The position numbers and the translations under genes are program-made. A DNA stretch of 9,567 nucleotides from an uncultured Sphingomonas sp. (GTDB lineage Bacteria > Pseudomonadota > Alphaproteobacteria > Sphingomonadales > Sphingomonadaceae), in contig CAKTFL010000052.1 of the NCBI GenBank assembly GCA_934555855.1, positions 1-9,567 on the forward strand, in the 5' to 3' direction. The notes beneath the pieces were generated by a model that saw only the letters and a program-made list of their open reading frames with translations, was not told the DNA's origin and did not search any database. This document shows positions 1 to 6,299 of this stretch, piece by piece; position 1 is the stretch's first letter; each line of letters begins with the position of its first letter.

Positions 1-2
1 GG

Positions 3-236
3 ATGGACATTCGCAAGTCCGTGCTCGGATCGCTGATTATGCTGATTGTGACGCTTCTGTCCGATCTGGTCAACTTTGGCGTGCTGCTGATGATGATGGA
101 TCAGTCGCAGATCTCAATCTATCTGCAGAACGAGCAGAACAAGGCCGTCTCGGCGCTGCCGGGGAATTTAGTGATTCTGGCCGTGGCGCTCACGCTGTAC
201 TACGTGCGAATTCGAAAAAGGGAGGCGGAGGAATGA
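3..236 (+). CDS. Small two-helix membrane protein of unknown function, possibly 5'-incomplete
   Basis: This is a 77-residue ORF that I do not recognise. It shows a hydrophobic segment at about residues 7-32, a short polar stretch rich in Gln and Asn at about 33-48, a second hydrophobic segment at about 53-67, and a basic-then-acidic tail (RIRKREAEE). That is the look of a small inner-membrane protein with two helices. The frame is open to the window edge two bases before the ATG, so the true start may lie outside and this could be the C-terminus of a longer protein. Codon use differs from all other genes here: ATT, TTA, TCA, AAA and CGA codons appear, and GC is visibly lower. Its TGA overlaps an ATG (ATGA at 233-236) with GGAGG at 221-225, so it was probably the upstream member of a plus-strand operon. 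It is the only credible plus-strand gene in the window. Confidence 0.5.
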   Translation: MDIRKSVLGSLIMLIVTLLSDLVNFGVLLMMMDQSQISIYLQNEQNKAVSALPGNLVILAVALTLYYVRIRKREAEE

Positions 237-496
237 GCGCCCGCCGCGATCCCGCGCAGCGTCACCGCGAGCGGGGCCATCCAGATTGCAAGATGGTCTG
301 GTGCCTTGGCGGTGGCAAGCCCGGTCAGGCCCGCTCCGACCGCCAGCGCCAGCGTCGGCGCGAGCCGGGCAGGGGCGAGGTGGCCTTGCCAGCGTGCGCC
401 GGTCACGCCCGCGATGGCGAGCAGCAGAACCGTTCCCGACACCGGCGCGGCGGCGAGCAGGAAGGCGATGCGCCACGCGTCGGCGAGCGTACTCAT
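200..496 (-). pseudogene. Truncated actF-like remnant (ACIII membrane subunit N-terminus)
   Basis: This 98-codon frame starts by an ATGA overlap with the actE stop (493-496), exactly where actF follows actE in alternative complex III operons. It begins MSTLADAWRIAFLLAAAPVS and shows hydrophobic segments at about residues 10-30 and 45-63, with a Trp-containing TGARW motif between them and a WMAPLAVTLRG stretch at about 72-82. ActF is normally a roughly 400-residue, 10-helix paralogue of ActC, so about three quarters is missing. The last dozen codons (about 200-240) are simply the antisense of the plus-strand membrane gene and end at TAG. I infer that the authentic actF sequence stops near 237-255 at a rearrangement. 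The ActF assignment rests on position and general character, not on an alignment. A lineage-specific short membrane protein is the main alternative. Confidence 0.55.
221..235 (+). promoter_or_regulatory. Shine-Dalgarno and start codon of a lost downstream gene
   Basis: GGAGG at 221-225 lies seven bases before ATG at 233-235, which overlaps the stop of the upstream small gene as ATGA. This is a textbook coupled start. The 93-codon frame that follows (233-514) is strongly Arg-rich and lies antisense to the actF remnant and the end of actE, so it does not look like a real protein. I infer that only the start of the original downstream gene survives. The alternative is that the signal is fortuitous. 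Confidence 0.4.
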
Positions 497-978
497 CGCG
501 CCCTTGCCCGCTGAGGCACCCGCTGGAGCGCCTTCACATAGGCAGCGATCGCCCAGCGATCCGCGGGCTCGACCCGGTCGGCATAGGAATACATCACGCC
601 ATGCCCGTGCGTGATGACATCCACCACATAAGCGGGCGGCGCGGCGACAAGGCGCGGTTCGTGGAAGGACGGCGGGCGGGGAAAGCCGCGCTTGACGATC
701 TCGCCGTCTCCCTCGCCGCCGACGCCGTGACAGACGCCGCAATAGATGCCGTAGCGCTCCTGGCCGCGGTCGAGCAGCGCGGGGGTGAGGGCGGGCGGGC
801 TCGCCAGCGCGCGATCGCGCCCGGCCTGATCCACCGCGATCGTGCCGGGCGGCGGGCCGCCTCGCGCAGGGCCGCCCGGCCACAGGGTCGCCGAGCCCTG
901 CGGATCGCCACGCGACTGGTCCTTCATTGACAGGTCGCAGCCGCCGAGCAGCAATGCGAGGGGGAACAGCGCCTTCAT
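493..978 (-). CDS. actE: Alternative complex III monoheme cytochrome c lipoprotein ActE
   Basis: A 161-residue periplasmic c-type cytochrome. Residues 1-14 form a short lipoprotein signal with lipobox LGGC (acylated Cys14), so the protein should be tethered to the membrane. The single haem motif is CGVCH at residues 80-84. The likely axial Met is in the HGHGVMYSYADRV segment (Met129), followed by the usual C-terminal helix DRWAIAAYVKAL. In ACIII, ActE passes electrons from the ActA/ActB side towards the soluble or oxidase-bound acceptor. The start is fixed by an ATGA overlap with the actD stop (975-978), and its own stop overlaps the actF-like start (493-496). The same frame stays open further upstream, but that part reads antisense-like, Arg-rich sequence inside actD and is not used. 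Confidence 0.9.
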   Translation of the reverse strand: MKALFPLALLLGGCDLSMKDQSRGDPQGSATLWPGGPARGGPPPGTIAVDQAGRDRALASPPALTPALLDRGQERYGIYCGVCHGVGGEGDGEIVKRGFPRPPSFHEPRLVAAPPAYVVDVITHGHGVMYSYADRVEPADRWAIAAYVKALQRVPQRARAR

Positions 979-1490
979 CCGCCGATCAGCCGGGTATGCG
1001 CCGCGCCGGCTTGGCTCAGCAGCGCCAGCGTCGCGTTGCTGTCCGCCCCTGCGTCGCAGCCGAGCGCCAGGACGAAGCGGCCCTGGCTCGCCTCGGCCAC
1101 CTCGTCCCACTCGAAGGCGGCATGGTGCAGCCGGGTCAGGCGGGCGCCCAGGAACAGCATCACCACGCCGCTGATCGCGGCGGTCAGCGCGCCGAACTCG
1201 ATCGGAGCGGGAATGAAGGCGGGCCAACTCCACAAGGGGCGGCGGCCCTCGTTGAAGGGATAAGCGAGGATCGCGCTCCACGCCGTCAGCGCCAGCAGTC
1301 CGAGCCCGCCGGCCAGGCCCGCGAGGACGACGGCGAGGCGGATGCGGCGTTGGCCCGGTCCTTCGCCCAGATGATCGGCGGCATAGGGCAGCCACTCGCC
1401 GACGATCCGCCACTCGCTCGCCAGCGCGCGGGTGCGGGCGCGCAGGAACGGCCCTTCCGCGTCGAACACGGCGATGGCGAGCGCGGTCAT
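975..1490 (-). CDS. actD: Alternative complex III membrane subunit ActD
   Basis: A 171-residue protein with a cytoplasmic N-terminal domain of about 48 residues, then two membrane helices at about residues 50-77 and 94-118, and a soluble tail. The loop between the helices, NEGRRPLWSWPAFIPAPIEF, is the characteristic ActD signature (Gly-x-Pro-Leu-x-Ser-Trp-Pro-Ala-Phe-Ile-Pro). ActD is a structural subunit with no cofactor that packs against ActC/ActF. The ATG at 1490 overlaps the actC stop as ATGA, which decides the start against the longer in-frame extension to 1649. The stop overlaps actE in the same way. Length and topology match the family. Confidence 0.9.
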   Translation of the reverse strand: MTALAIAVFDAEGPFLRARTRALASEWRIVGEWLPYAADHLGEGPGQRRIRLAVVLAGLAGGLGLLALTAWSAILAYPFNEGRRPLWSWPAFIPAPIEFGALTAAISGVVMLFLGARLTRLHHAAFEWDEVAEASQGRFVLALGCDAGADSNATLALLSQAGAAHTRLIGG

Positions 1491-2860
1491 TCCGCCTCTC
1501 CCGCCACTTCCTGGGCGACCAGCTTGCGCGTCTCGTGCATCGACACGACGGGCAGCAGCCGCGCGAACAGCAGCATCAGCAACAGGAACGCGCCCAGCGT
1601 CCCCGCGAGGATCGCGAAATCGACCAATGTCGGCGCGTAAAGCCGCCACAGGCTCGGCTCATGCCCGCGGGACAGGGTGTTGAGCAGGATCAGGATGCGC
1701 TCCAGCCACATGCCGATCAGCACGCCCAGGCTGACGCCGATCAGCGCGGGTGCGGAGGTCCGCAGTCGCTTCGCCCAGAACAGCTGCGGGCCTACGACGT
1801 TGAGCAGCAGCATCGCCCAGTAGAGGGGGGCGTAGGCGCCCGTGAATTCGAACCGCACCACGCGCAGGTCTGCTTCCTCGCCACTCCACAGCGCGGACTG
1901 CCACTCCGCGGCATAGGAGGCCCCCATGACGATCGCGGCCGCCAGAATGATCCGCGCCATGGCGTCGAAATGATCGGGAACGATTAGCCCCTCCAGCCGC
2001 ATCGCGCGCCTGAGCGTCATCACGATCAGCACCACCATCGCGAAACCGGAAAACAACGCGCCGACCACGAAATAGGGTGGAAAGATGCTCTCGGTCCAAC
2101 CCGGCTGGATGCTTGCGGCGAAGTCCAGCCCGACGATCGAATGGACCGAGCAGACCAGCGGCACAGCGATCACCGCCAGCGTTCTGTGCAGCCGCTCCTG
2201 CGCGCGCCATTGCGCCGGGCTGCCCTGCCATCCCATCGCCGCGACGCCGTAGAGCCGCCGCCAGCCGCGCGATCCCGGCCGGTCACGCAGCGTGGCAAGG
2301 TCCGGGATCAGCCCGACATAGAAGAACAGGACCGAGAACAGCAGGTAGGAGACGATCGCCCAGAAATCCCACACCAGCGCCGATCGCCATTGCGGCCAGA
2401 GCTGCATCGTGTTCGGGTAGGGGGCGAGCCAGTAGAAATACATCGGCCGGCCGAGGTGCAGGATCGGGAAGATACCGGCCATCGACACGGCGAACAGCGT
2501 CATCGCCTCCGCCGAGCGATTGATCGCCGCGCGCCAGTGCTGGCGCGTGAGGAGCAGCAGCGACGAGATCAGCGTGCCGGCGTTGCCGATACCGATCCAC
2601 CAGACGTAATTGGCGATCGGAAAGCCCCACACCACCGCCGTGTTGTTGCCCCACAGGCCCGGGCCTTCCTCCAGCGACCAGCCGATCGCCAGCGTGCCGA
2701 TGCCGGTCAGCACCAGTGCGCCGAGCAGCGCCCACCACCACGCCTTGCCGGGGCCGCGGTCCATCAGCGGCGCCGCGACCGCCTCCGTCACGTCACGCGG
2801 CGTGCGGATCGACGGCAACGTCCAGCGGCGCGGGCCGGGGCGGACGTGCGGGCCGGTCAT
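1487..2860 (-). CDS. actC: Alternative complex III quinol-binding membrane subunit ActC (NrfD family)
   Basis: A 457-residue polytopic membrane protein of the NrfD/PsrC family. I count ten hydrophobic segments, at about residues 41-61, 78-103, 117-136, 162-184, 226-247, 261-283, 303-320, 340-362, 371-393 and 409-437, the number expected for ActC. Family signatures include VWWIGIGNAGTLISSLLLL, HLGRPMYFYWLAPYPNTMQLW and SALVWDFWAI. His135 and Asp165 lie where the conserved His/Asp pair of the quinol site is expected (inferred from spacing). ActC oxidises quinol and hands electrons to the [3Fe-4S] cluster of ActB, and is a proposed proton path. I chose ATG 2860 because it has GAGG about seven bases upstream and starts family-like sequence. 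The open frame to 3145 runs antisense-like through the actB end. A 73-base linker separates it from actB, the only non-overlapping junction in the operon. Confidence 0.93.
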   Translation of the reverse strand: MTGPHVRPGPRRWTLPSIRTPRDVTEAVAAPLMDRGPGKAWWWALLGALVLTGIGTLAIGWSLEEGPGLWGNNTAVVWGFPIANYVWWIGIGNAGTLISSLLLLTRQHWRAAINRSAEAMTLFAVSMAGIFPILHLGRPMYFYWLAPYPNTMQLWPQWRSALVWDFWAIVSYLLFSVLFFYVGLIPDLATLRDRPGSRGWRRLYGVAAMGWQGSPAQWRAQERLHRTLAVIAVPLVCSVHSIVGLDFAASIQPGWTESIFPPYFVVGALFSGFAMVVLIVMTLRRAMRLEGLIVPDHFDAMARIILAAAIVMGASYAAEWQSALWSGEEADLRVVRFEFTGAYAPLYWAMLLLNVVGPQLFWAKRLRTSAPALIGVSLGVLIGMWLERILILLNTLSRGHEPSLWRLYAPTLVDFAILAGTLGAFLLLMLLFARLLPVVSMHETRKLVAQEVAGEAE

Positions 2861-2937
2861 GCGACGCCTCGGCGTATTCCATAGTCCTGCCCGGCTAGTC
2901 CCGGCATGACGCAAGAAATACGTGAGGACCTGCTCAT
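2857..2937 (-). CDS. 26-codon ORF bridging actB and actC (possible coupling leader)
   Basis: A very short ORF, MSRSSRISCVMPGLAGQDYG followed by six more residues, fills the actB-actC linker exactly. Its ATG (2937-2935) overlaps the actB TGA as ATGA, and its TGA (2859-2857) overlaps the actC ATG as ATGA. There is no hydrophobic segment or known motif, so the peptide itself probably has no function. If translated, it would carry terminating ribosomes from actB through the linker onto the actC start. This is inference: two ATGA contacts could arise by chance, and actC also has its own plausible ribosome site. Confidence 0.3.
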   Translation of the reverse strand: MSRSSRISCVMPGLAGQDYGIRRGVA

Positions 2938-2943
2938 GCCGGG
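2900..2943 (-). promoter_or_regulatory. Perfect 10-bp inverted repeat over the actB stop codon
   Basis: CCCGGCATGA (2900-2909) and TCATGCCGGG (2934-2943) are exact reverse complements separated by 24 bases. In the minus-strand transcript this is a hairpin whose stem contains the actB stop codon and the ATG of the bridging 26-codon ORF. There is no U-run after it, so it does not look like an intrinsic terminator. It could stabilise the actA-actB message, tune actC expression, or be half of a dispersed palindromic repeat. Confidence 0.6.
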
Positions 2944-5591
2944 TTCTTCCGCCGGGCAAGATAGGTGGTGCGCGGCCGGGTGCCGAGTTCCTCCAGCAGC
3001 GCGTAATGGCGCGGGCTCGCGCGCGCCGTGTCGATCGGGTGGGACCCGATCGGGCCGAAGGTGATGGCACGGGTCGGGCAGGCCGCGGCGCAGGCGGTGA
3101 CCACCGCGCCCGGCTGCCCGCCGGCATCCGCTTCGCGGGTCGCATGTTCGACTCGGTGGACGCAATAGGTGCACTTTTCCATCACGCCGCGCGCGCGGAC
3201 AGTGACGTCGGGGTTGCGCTGCGCGGTGACGGAAGCGTCGCCGGCGTCGCCCCATAGCGACGATCCCGCATAATCGCGAAAGTTGAAGCGGCGCACCTTG
3301 TACGGGCAGTTCGCCTGGCAGGTGCGGGTGCCGACGCAGCGGTTATAGACCTGCACGTTCAGGCCCTGTGCGTCATGGACCGACGCCTCGACCGGGCAGA
3401 CGGGCTCGCACGGCGCCGCCTCGCATTGCATACAGGGGACGGGCTGGAAGCCGGTCGTTTCCCCGGTCTCGTAGCGATCGACACGCAGCCAGTGCATGTC
3501 GCGGCCGACCGCCATCTCCTCCGGACCGATGGCGGGGATGTTGTTCTCCGCCTGGCAGGCGACGACGCAGGCGCTGCAGCCGATGCACACGTCCGTATCG
3601 ATCGCCATCGCCCATTGCCGGGGCGGATGCCCCTTGGCGGGCGGGTTGGGCAGCATTGTCTTCGGCTCGGGTCTTTTCGGCAGCGTCCCGTCTGGGGTCA
3701 CGACCGGGAAGAGCCTGGCGAGGTCACCATCGAGCGCGAACTGGCCCTGCACGGTGGTGACCGGCGCGCGGCCCTCTGCCTGGGTCAGTCGAGCAGGGCT
3801 GGAGCCTTGCAGCACGAAGGCATTGGCGCCGATCCCATCCGCCACCGCGCCGGTGCCCGATCGGCCATAGCCCGTCAGCACCGTTGCCACGGTCCGTGCC
3901 TGATGCGCGTCGCCCCGTGCCGGCAGCGTCACCGCGCCGCCGCGCTCGATCCGGACCAGGTCGCCGTCTACCAGCCCCAACGCGGCCATGTCGGCGGGGT
4001 GGAGGCGGACGCTCGATCCCCACACCTCCTTTGTGATCGGGTCGGGGCATTCCTGCGCCCAGGCGTTGGCGGATAGCCGGCCGTCGTACAAAGTAGGGGA
4101 AAGTCGCAATTCCACCGCGAAGCCCTCCGGCGTGTGCGCGTGTGCGCGGATCGCCGGCACGCTGCGCGGCAGCGCCTCCGAGGTCGCGGCGGTGTTCGGT
4201 ACGATGCCGCTCGCGACCGCGTTGCGCCAACCCTGCTCGCCCAGGCTCGCCCAGTTCTCGCGCAGTCGGCGATAAGCGCCGGGACCGCCGGCCGGGTCGA
4301 GGGCCAGATCGACCAGCTCGATCGCGCTACGGGTGTCGTAGAGCGGGCGGATCAGCGGTTGGGCGATCGAAGCGGTTCCGTCGGGCGCGCGACCATCGTG
4401 CCAGCTCTCGAGCGGGTGGGTCAACGGCGCGCTCCAGTCGGCGCGGGCGCTGGTCTCGTTGGGCAGGGCGGTGGCGGCGACCACCAGCTTCACGCGCGCC
4501 ATCGCCTCGGCAAAGCGCAGCGCGGGCGGCGCGGCATAGGCCGGATTGGCGTCAAGGATCAGCAGCGTATCGATACGGCCGGCGTGCATGTCCACGGCAA
4601 GGTCGGCTAACCCAGCGGCATGGGGCGTGGGGTCGGCGTCGACTGGCGCGATCCAGCCGTTCGCGACCCCGCCCAGCATTCCATTGGCGCGCAGGGCAGC
4701 GGCGTGGAGCGCGGCGGACTGGTTCGCACCGACCAGGATCGTGCCGGCTCCGCGCGACAGGTCCGCCCAGGCGTCGGCCAGGGGAGACTTGGCAGCATCG
4801 ATGGCCGCATGGAGCCAATCGGCTGCATGGGTCAGGCCGGTCGCGCGACGCTCGTCCGCCATCGCGCCGGTGTTGGTCAGCGATGGCTCGAATACATGCA
4901 AGCGGGGCATCGCGTCCGTGCGGCGCCGGTCGCTCCAGGCACGGGCGAGCGCCACCTGCTCAGGCCCCGGACCCAGCGGATCGGCGCCGAGGCACAGGAT
5001 CGCATCCGCCCGGTCGAGCCGTGGCCGATGCACCAGCCGGCGGCCGAGCGCCGCCTCGCTTGCCGCCAGTGCCGTGTCGTCGTTGAACGGCTGCCAGCGG
5101 ATATGCCGCATCCCCGGCAGGGCGGCGCGAAGCGCGGCCAGCCGGGCGATCAGGGTTGGGGAGGTGACGCGACCGGAAAGGATGGCGAAGCCATGCCCCC
5201 CGCGCGGCGCGACCCGCTCCCACAAGGCGCGCGACAGTGCCGGCCAGCTAGACGGGCCATCGGGACCCATCGGCGCCTTCAGCCGCTGCGGGTCGTAAAG
5301 GTCCAGGATCGACGCTTCGGAGAACAGGTCGGTCGCGCCGAGGCTGGCGGGATGCGCGGCAAGCCCCTCCAGCTTGATCGGGCGACCGTCCACCACCAGT
5401 CCCGTGACCCCGCGCAGATAGCCCGCCATCGGCAGCGCGGTGGCGTAGCGGCGGACCTGGCCCGGCAACTCGCCCTCGGGCTGGTTGGCGAGCGGGTGGA
5501 TCGTCTCGTCCGGGCGCTGGCAGGCGGCGAGAGACGCCGCCGCGCCGCCGGCGATCAGGTTCAGGATCTGGCGTCGATTGAGCCGTGTCAT
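2934..5591 (-). CDS. actB: Alternative complex III iron-sulfur subunit ActB
   Basis: An 885-residue periplasmic subunit. The N-terminus has a twin-arginine signal (NRRQIL, Arg6-Arg7) followed by a lipobox LAAC (Cys24), so it should be Tat-exported and lipid-anchored. Residues of about 45-640 resemble a molybdopterin oxidoreductase, including a C-terminal barrel around WGSSVRLHPADMAALGLVDG. No N-terminal cluster-binding CxxC motif is visible, as expected for ActB, which carries no Mo cofactor. From about residue 662 a ferredoxin-like domain follows, with Cys groups at 669/672/675/679, 720/723/728/732, 752/758/762 and 807/810/834/838, fitting the family's three [4Fe-4S] clusters and one [3Fe-4S] cluster. 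It moves electrons from ActC quinol to the haems of ActA/ActE. ATG 5591 overlaps the actA stop (ATGA). An in-frame GTG three codons upstream is less likely. Confidence 0.95.
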   Translation of the reverse strand: MTRLNRRQILNLIAGGAAASLAACQRPDETIHPLANQPEGELPGQVRRYATALPMAGYLRGVTGLVVDGRPIKLEGLAAHPASLGATDLFSEASILDLYDPQRLKAPMGPDGPSSWPALSRALWERVAPRGGHGFAILSGRVTSPTLIARLAALRAALPGMRHIRWQPFNDDTALAASEAALGRRLVHRPRLDRADAILCLGADPLGPGPEQVALARAWSDRRRTDAMPRLHVFEPSLTNTGAMADERRATGLTHAADWLHAAIDAAKSPLADAWADLSRGAGTILVGANQSAALHAAALRANGMLGGVANGWIAPVDADPTPHAAGLADLAVDMHAGRIDTLLILDANPAYAAPPALRFAEAMARVKLVVAATALPNETSARADWSAPLTHPLESWHDGRAPDGTASIAQPLIRPLYDTRSAIELVDLALDPAGGPGAYRRLRENWASLGEQGWRNAVASGIVPNTAATSEALPRSVPAIRAHAHTPEGFAVELRLSPTLYDGRLSANAWAQECPDPITKEVWGSSVRLHPADMAALGLVDGDLVRIERGGAVTLPARGDAHQARTVATVLTGYGRSGTGAVADGIGANAFVLQGSSPARLTQAEGRAPVTTVQGQFALDGDLARLFPVVTPDGTLPKRPEPKTMLPNPPAKGHPPRQWAMAIDTDVCIGCSACVVACQAENNIPAIGPEEMAVGRDMHWLRVDRYETGETTGFQPVPCMQCEAAPCEPVCPVEASVHDAQGLNVQVYNRCVGTRTCQANCPYKVRRFNFRDYAGSSLWGDAGDASVTAQRNPDVTVRARGVMEKCTYCVHRVEHATREADAGGQPGAVVTACAAACPTRAITFGPIGSHPIDTARASPRHYALLEELGTRPRTTYLARRKNPA

Positions 5592-6262
5592 CGGTGGCAC
5601 GTCGAACAGTCGGTCAGGTTGCGGCCGGAGTGCGCGATCCTGATCGCCGCGGCGCGGGCGGCGGCGCGATCGGCGGGCGTGCGGCCCTCATAAGGCCGAT
5701 CCTCATACACGCGGGATTGAGCAACGATCCGCTCCTCCGGCGAGCGATGGCAATCCAGACACCAGCCCATCGTCATCGGGCTCGCCTGGCGCGTTAGCGG
5801 CATCCGGCGCGTGTCGCCGTGACAGGCGGCGCAGGGCACGCCGTTGTTCACATGCGCGTGATGGTCGAAATAGGCATAGTCGGGGACACGGTTGACCTTG
5901 TTCCAGGCGATCGGCCTGCCGCTCGCCAGGCTTTCGCGAACCGGCGCCAGCAGCTCGGCATTGGTGTAGAGCTGCGAGTGGCAGGTCATGCAGGTGTGGG
6001 TCGGCGGCACCACCGCCCGCGCGCCGCGTTCCACGCCAATATGGCAATAGCGGCAGTCGATGCCCAGTTCGCCGGCATGATGCTGGTGACTGAAGGGTAC
6101 GGGCTGTTCGACGAAGCGATCTTCGCCGGTCGCGGTGCCGCTGCGTGCGACCGCGCCGCCGACCAGCAGGAGCAGGAGCGGTCCGGCGACGAACGCCGCG
6201 ATCATCACGCGGACCCAGGTGTTTGCGCCGGGTCGGAAAAGCTGCGCCAAGAACGCCCCCAA
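5588..6262 (-). CDS. actA: Alternative complex III pentaheme cytochrome c ActA
   Basis: A roughly 224-residue membrane-anchored multihaem cytochrome. One helix at about residues 17-38 is followed by a periplasmic domain with five CxxCH haem sites: CRYCH 70-74, CMTCH 91-95, CAACH 144-148, CLDCH 168-172 and CSTCH 219-223, the last at the very C-terminus. Other conserved features are FSHQHH before haem 1 and FDHHAHVNNGVPC before haem 3, supplying distal His ligands. ActA is the pentahaem wire of ACIII. It is the first gene of the act operon and its stop overlaps actB (ATGA). No in-frame ATG exists before Met20, which lies inside the membrane helix, so translation must begin at a rare codon: TTG 6262, given here, or TTG 6250, which yields an N-terminus (M)AQLFRPGANT. 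Neither has a strong Shine-Dalgarno. The Rieske gene ends 37 bases before 6262. Confidence 0.9.
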   Translation of the reverse strand: MGAFLAQLFRPGANTWVRVMIAAFVAGPLLLLLVGGAVARSGTATGEDRFVEQPVPFSHQHHAGELGIDCRYCHIGVERGARAVVPPTHTCMTCHSQLYTNAELLAPVRESLASGRPIAWNKVNRVPDYAYFDHHAHVNNGVPCAACHGDTRRMPLTRQASPMTMGWCLDCHRSPEERIVAQSRVYEDRPYEGRTPADRAAARAAAIRIAHSGRNLTDCSTCHR

Positions 6263-6299
6263 CGCCCGCCCGCATCGTGGCAGGCCGGTCCAAGTGGGC

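Noticed and set aside
208..213. GAATTC near the breakpoint as a cloning junction
   Set aside because: A single six-base site is expected by chance, and it lies within the plus-strand coding frame, not exactly at the change of homology.
233..514. 93-codon plus-strand ORF with a good ribosome site
   Set aside because: Beyond its first codons it is antisense to the actF remnant and the end of actE, with shadow-like composition. Only the start signal is kept as a feature.
286..930. Long plus-strand ORF of 214 codons, and other long plus-strand ORFs such as 2141-2884 and 4620-5693
   Set aside because: Each lies antisense to a clearly identified act gene, is very rich in Arg, Ala and Gly, has no recognisable domain, and is what high-GC DNA produces by chance.
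2861..3145. 95-residue N-terminal extension of ActC
   Set aside because: It runs out of frame through the ferredoxin domain of actB and is low-complexity Arg/Pro sequence. ATG 2860 with GAGG starts the family-like sequence.
2934..5591. Active molybdenum enzyme (formate dehydrogenase or nitrate reductase type)
   Set aside because: The molybdopterin-like region lacks a visible N-terminal cluster motif, and the gene sits in a complete actA-E context, where ActB carries no Mo cofactor.
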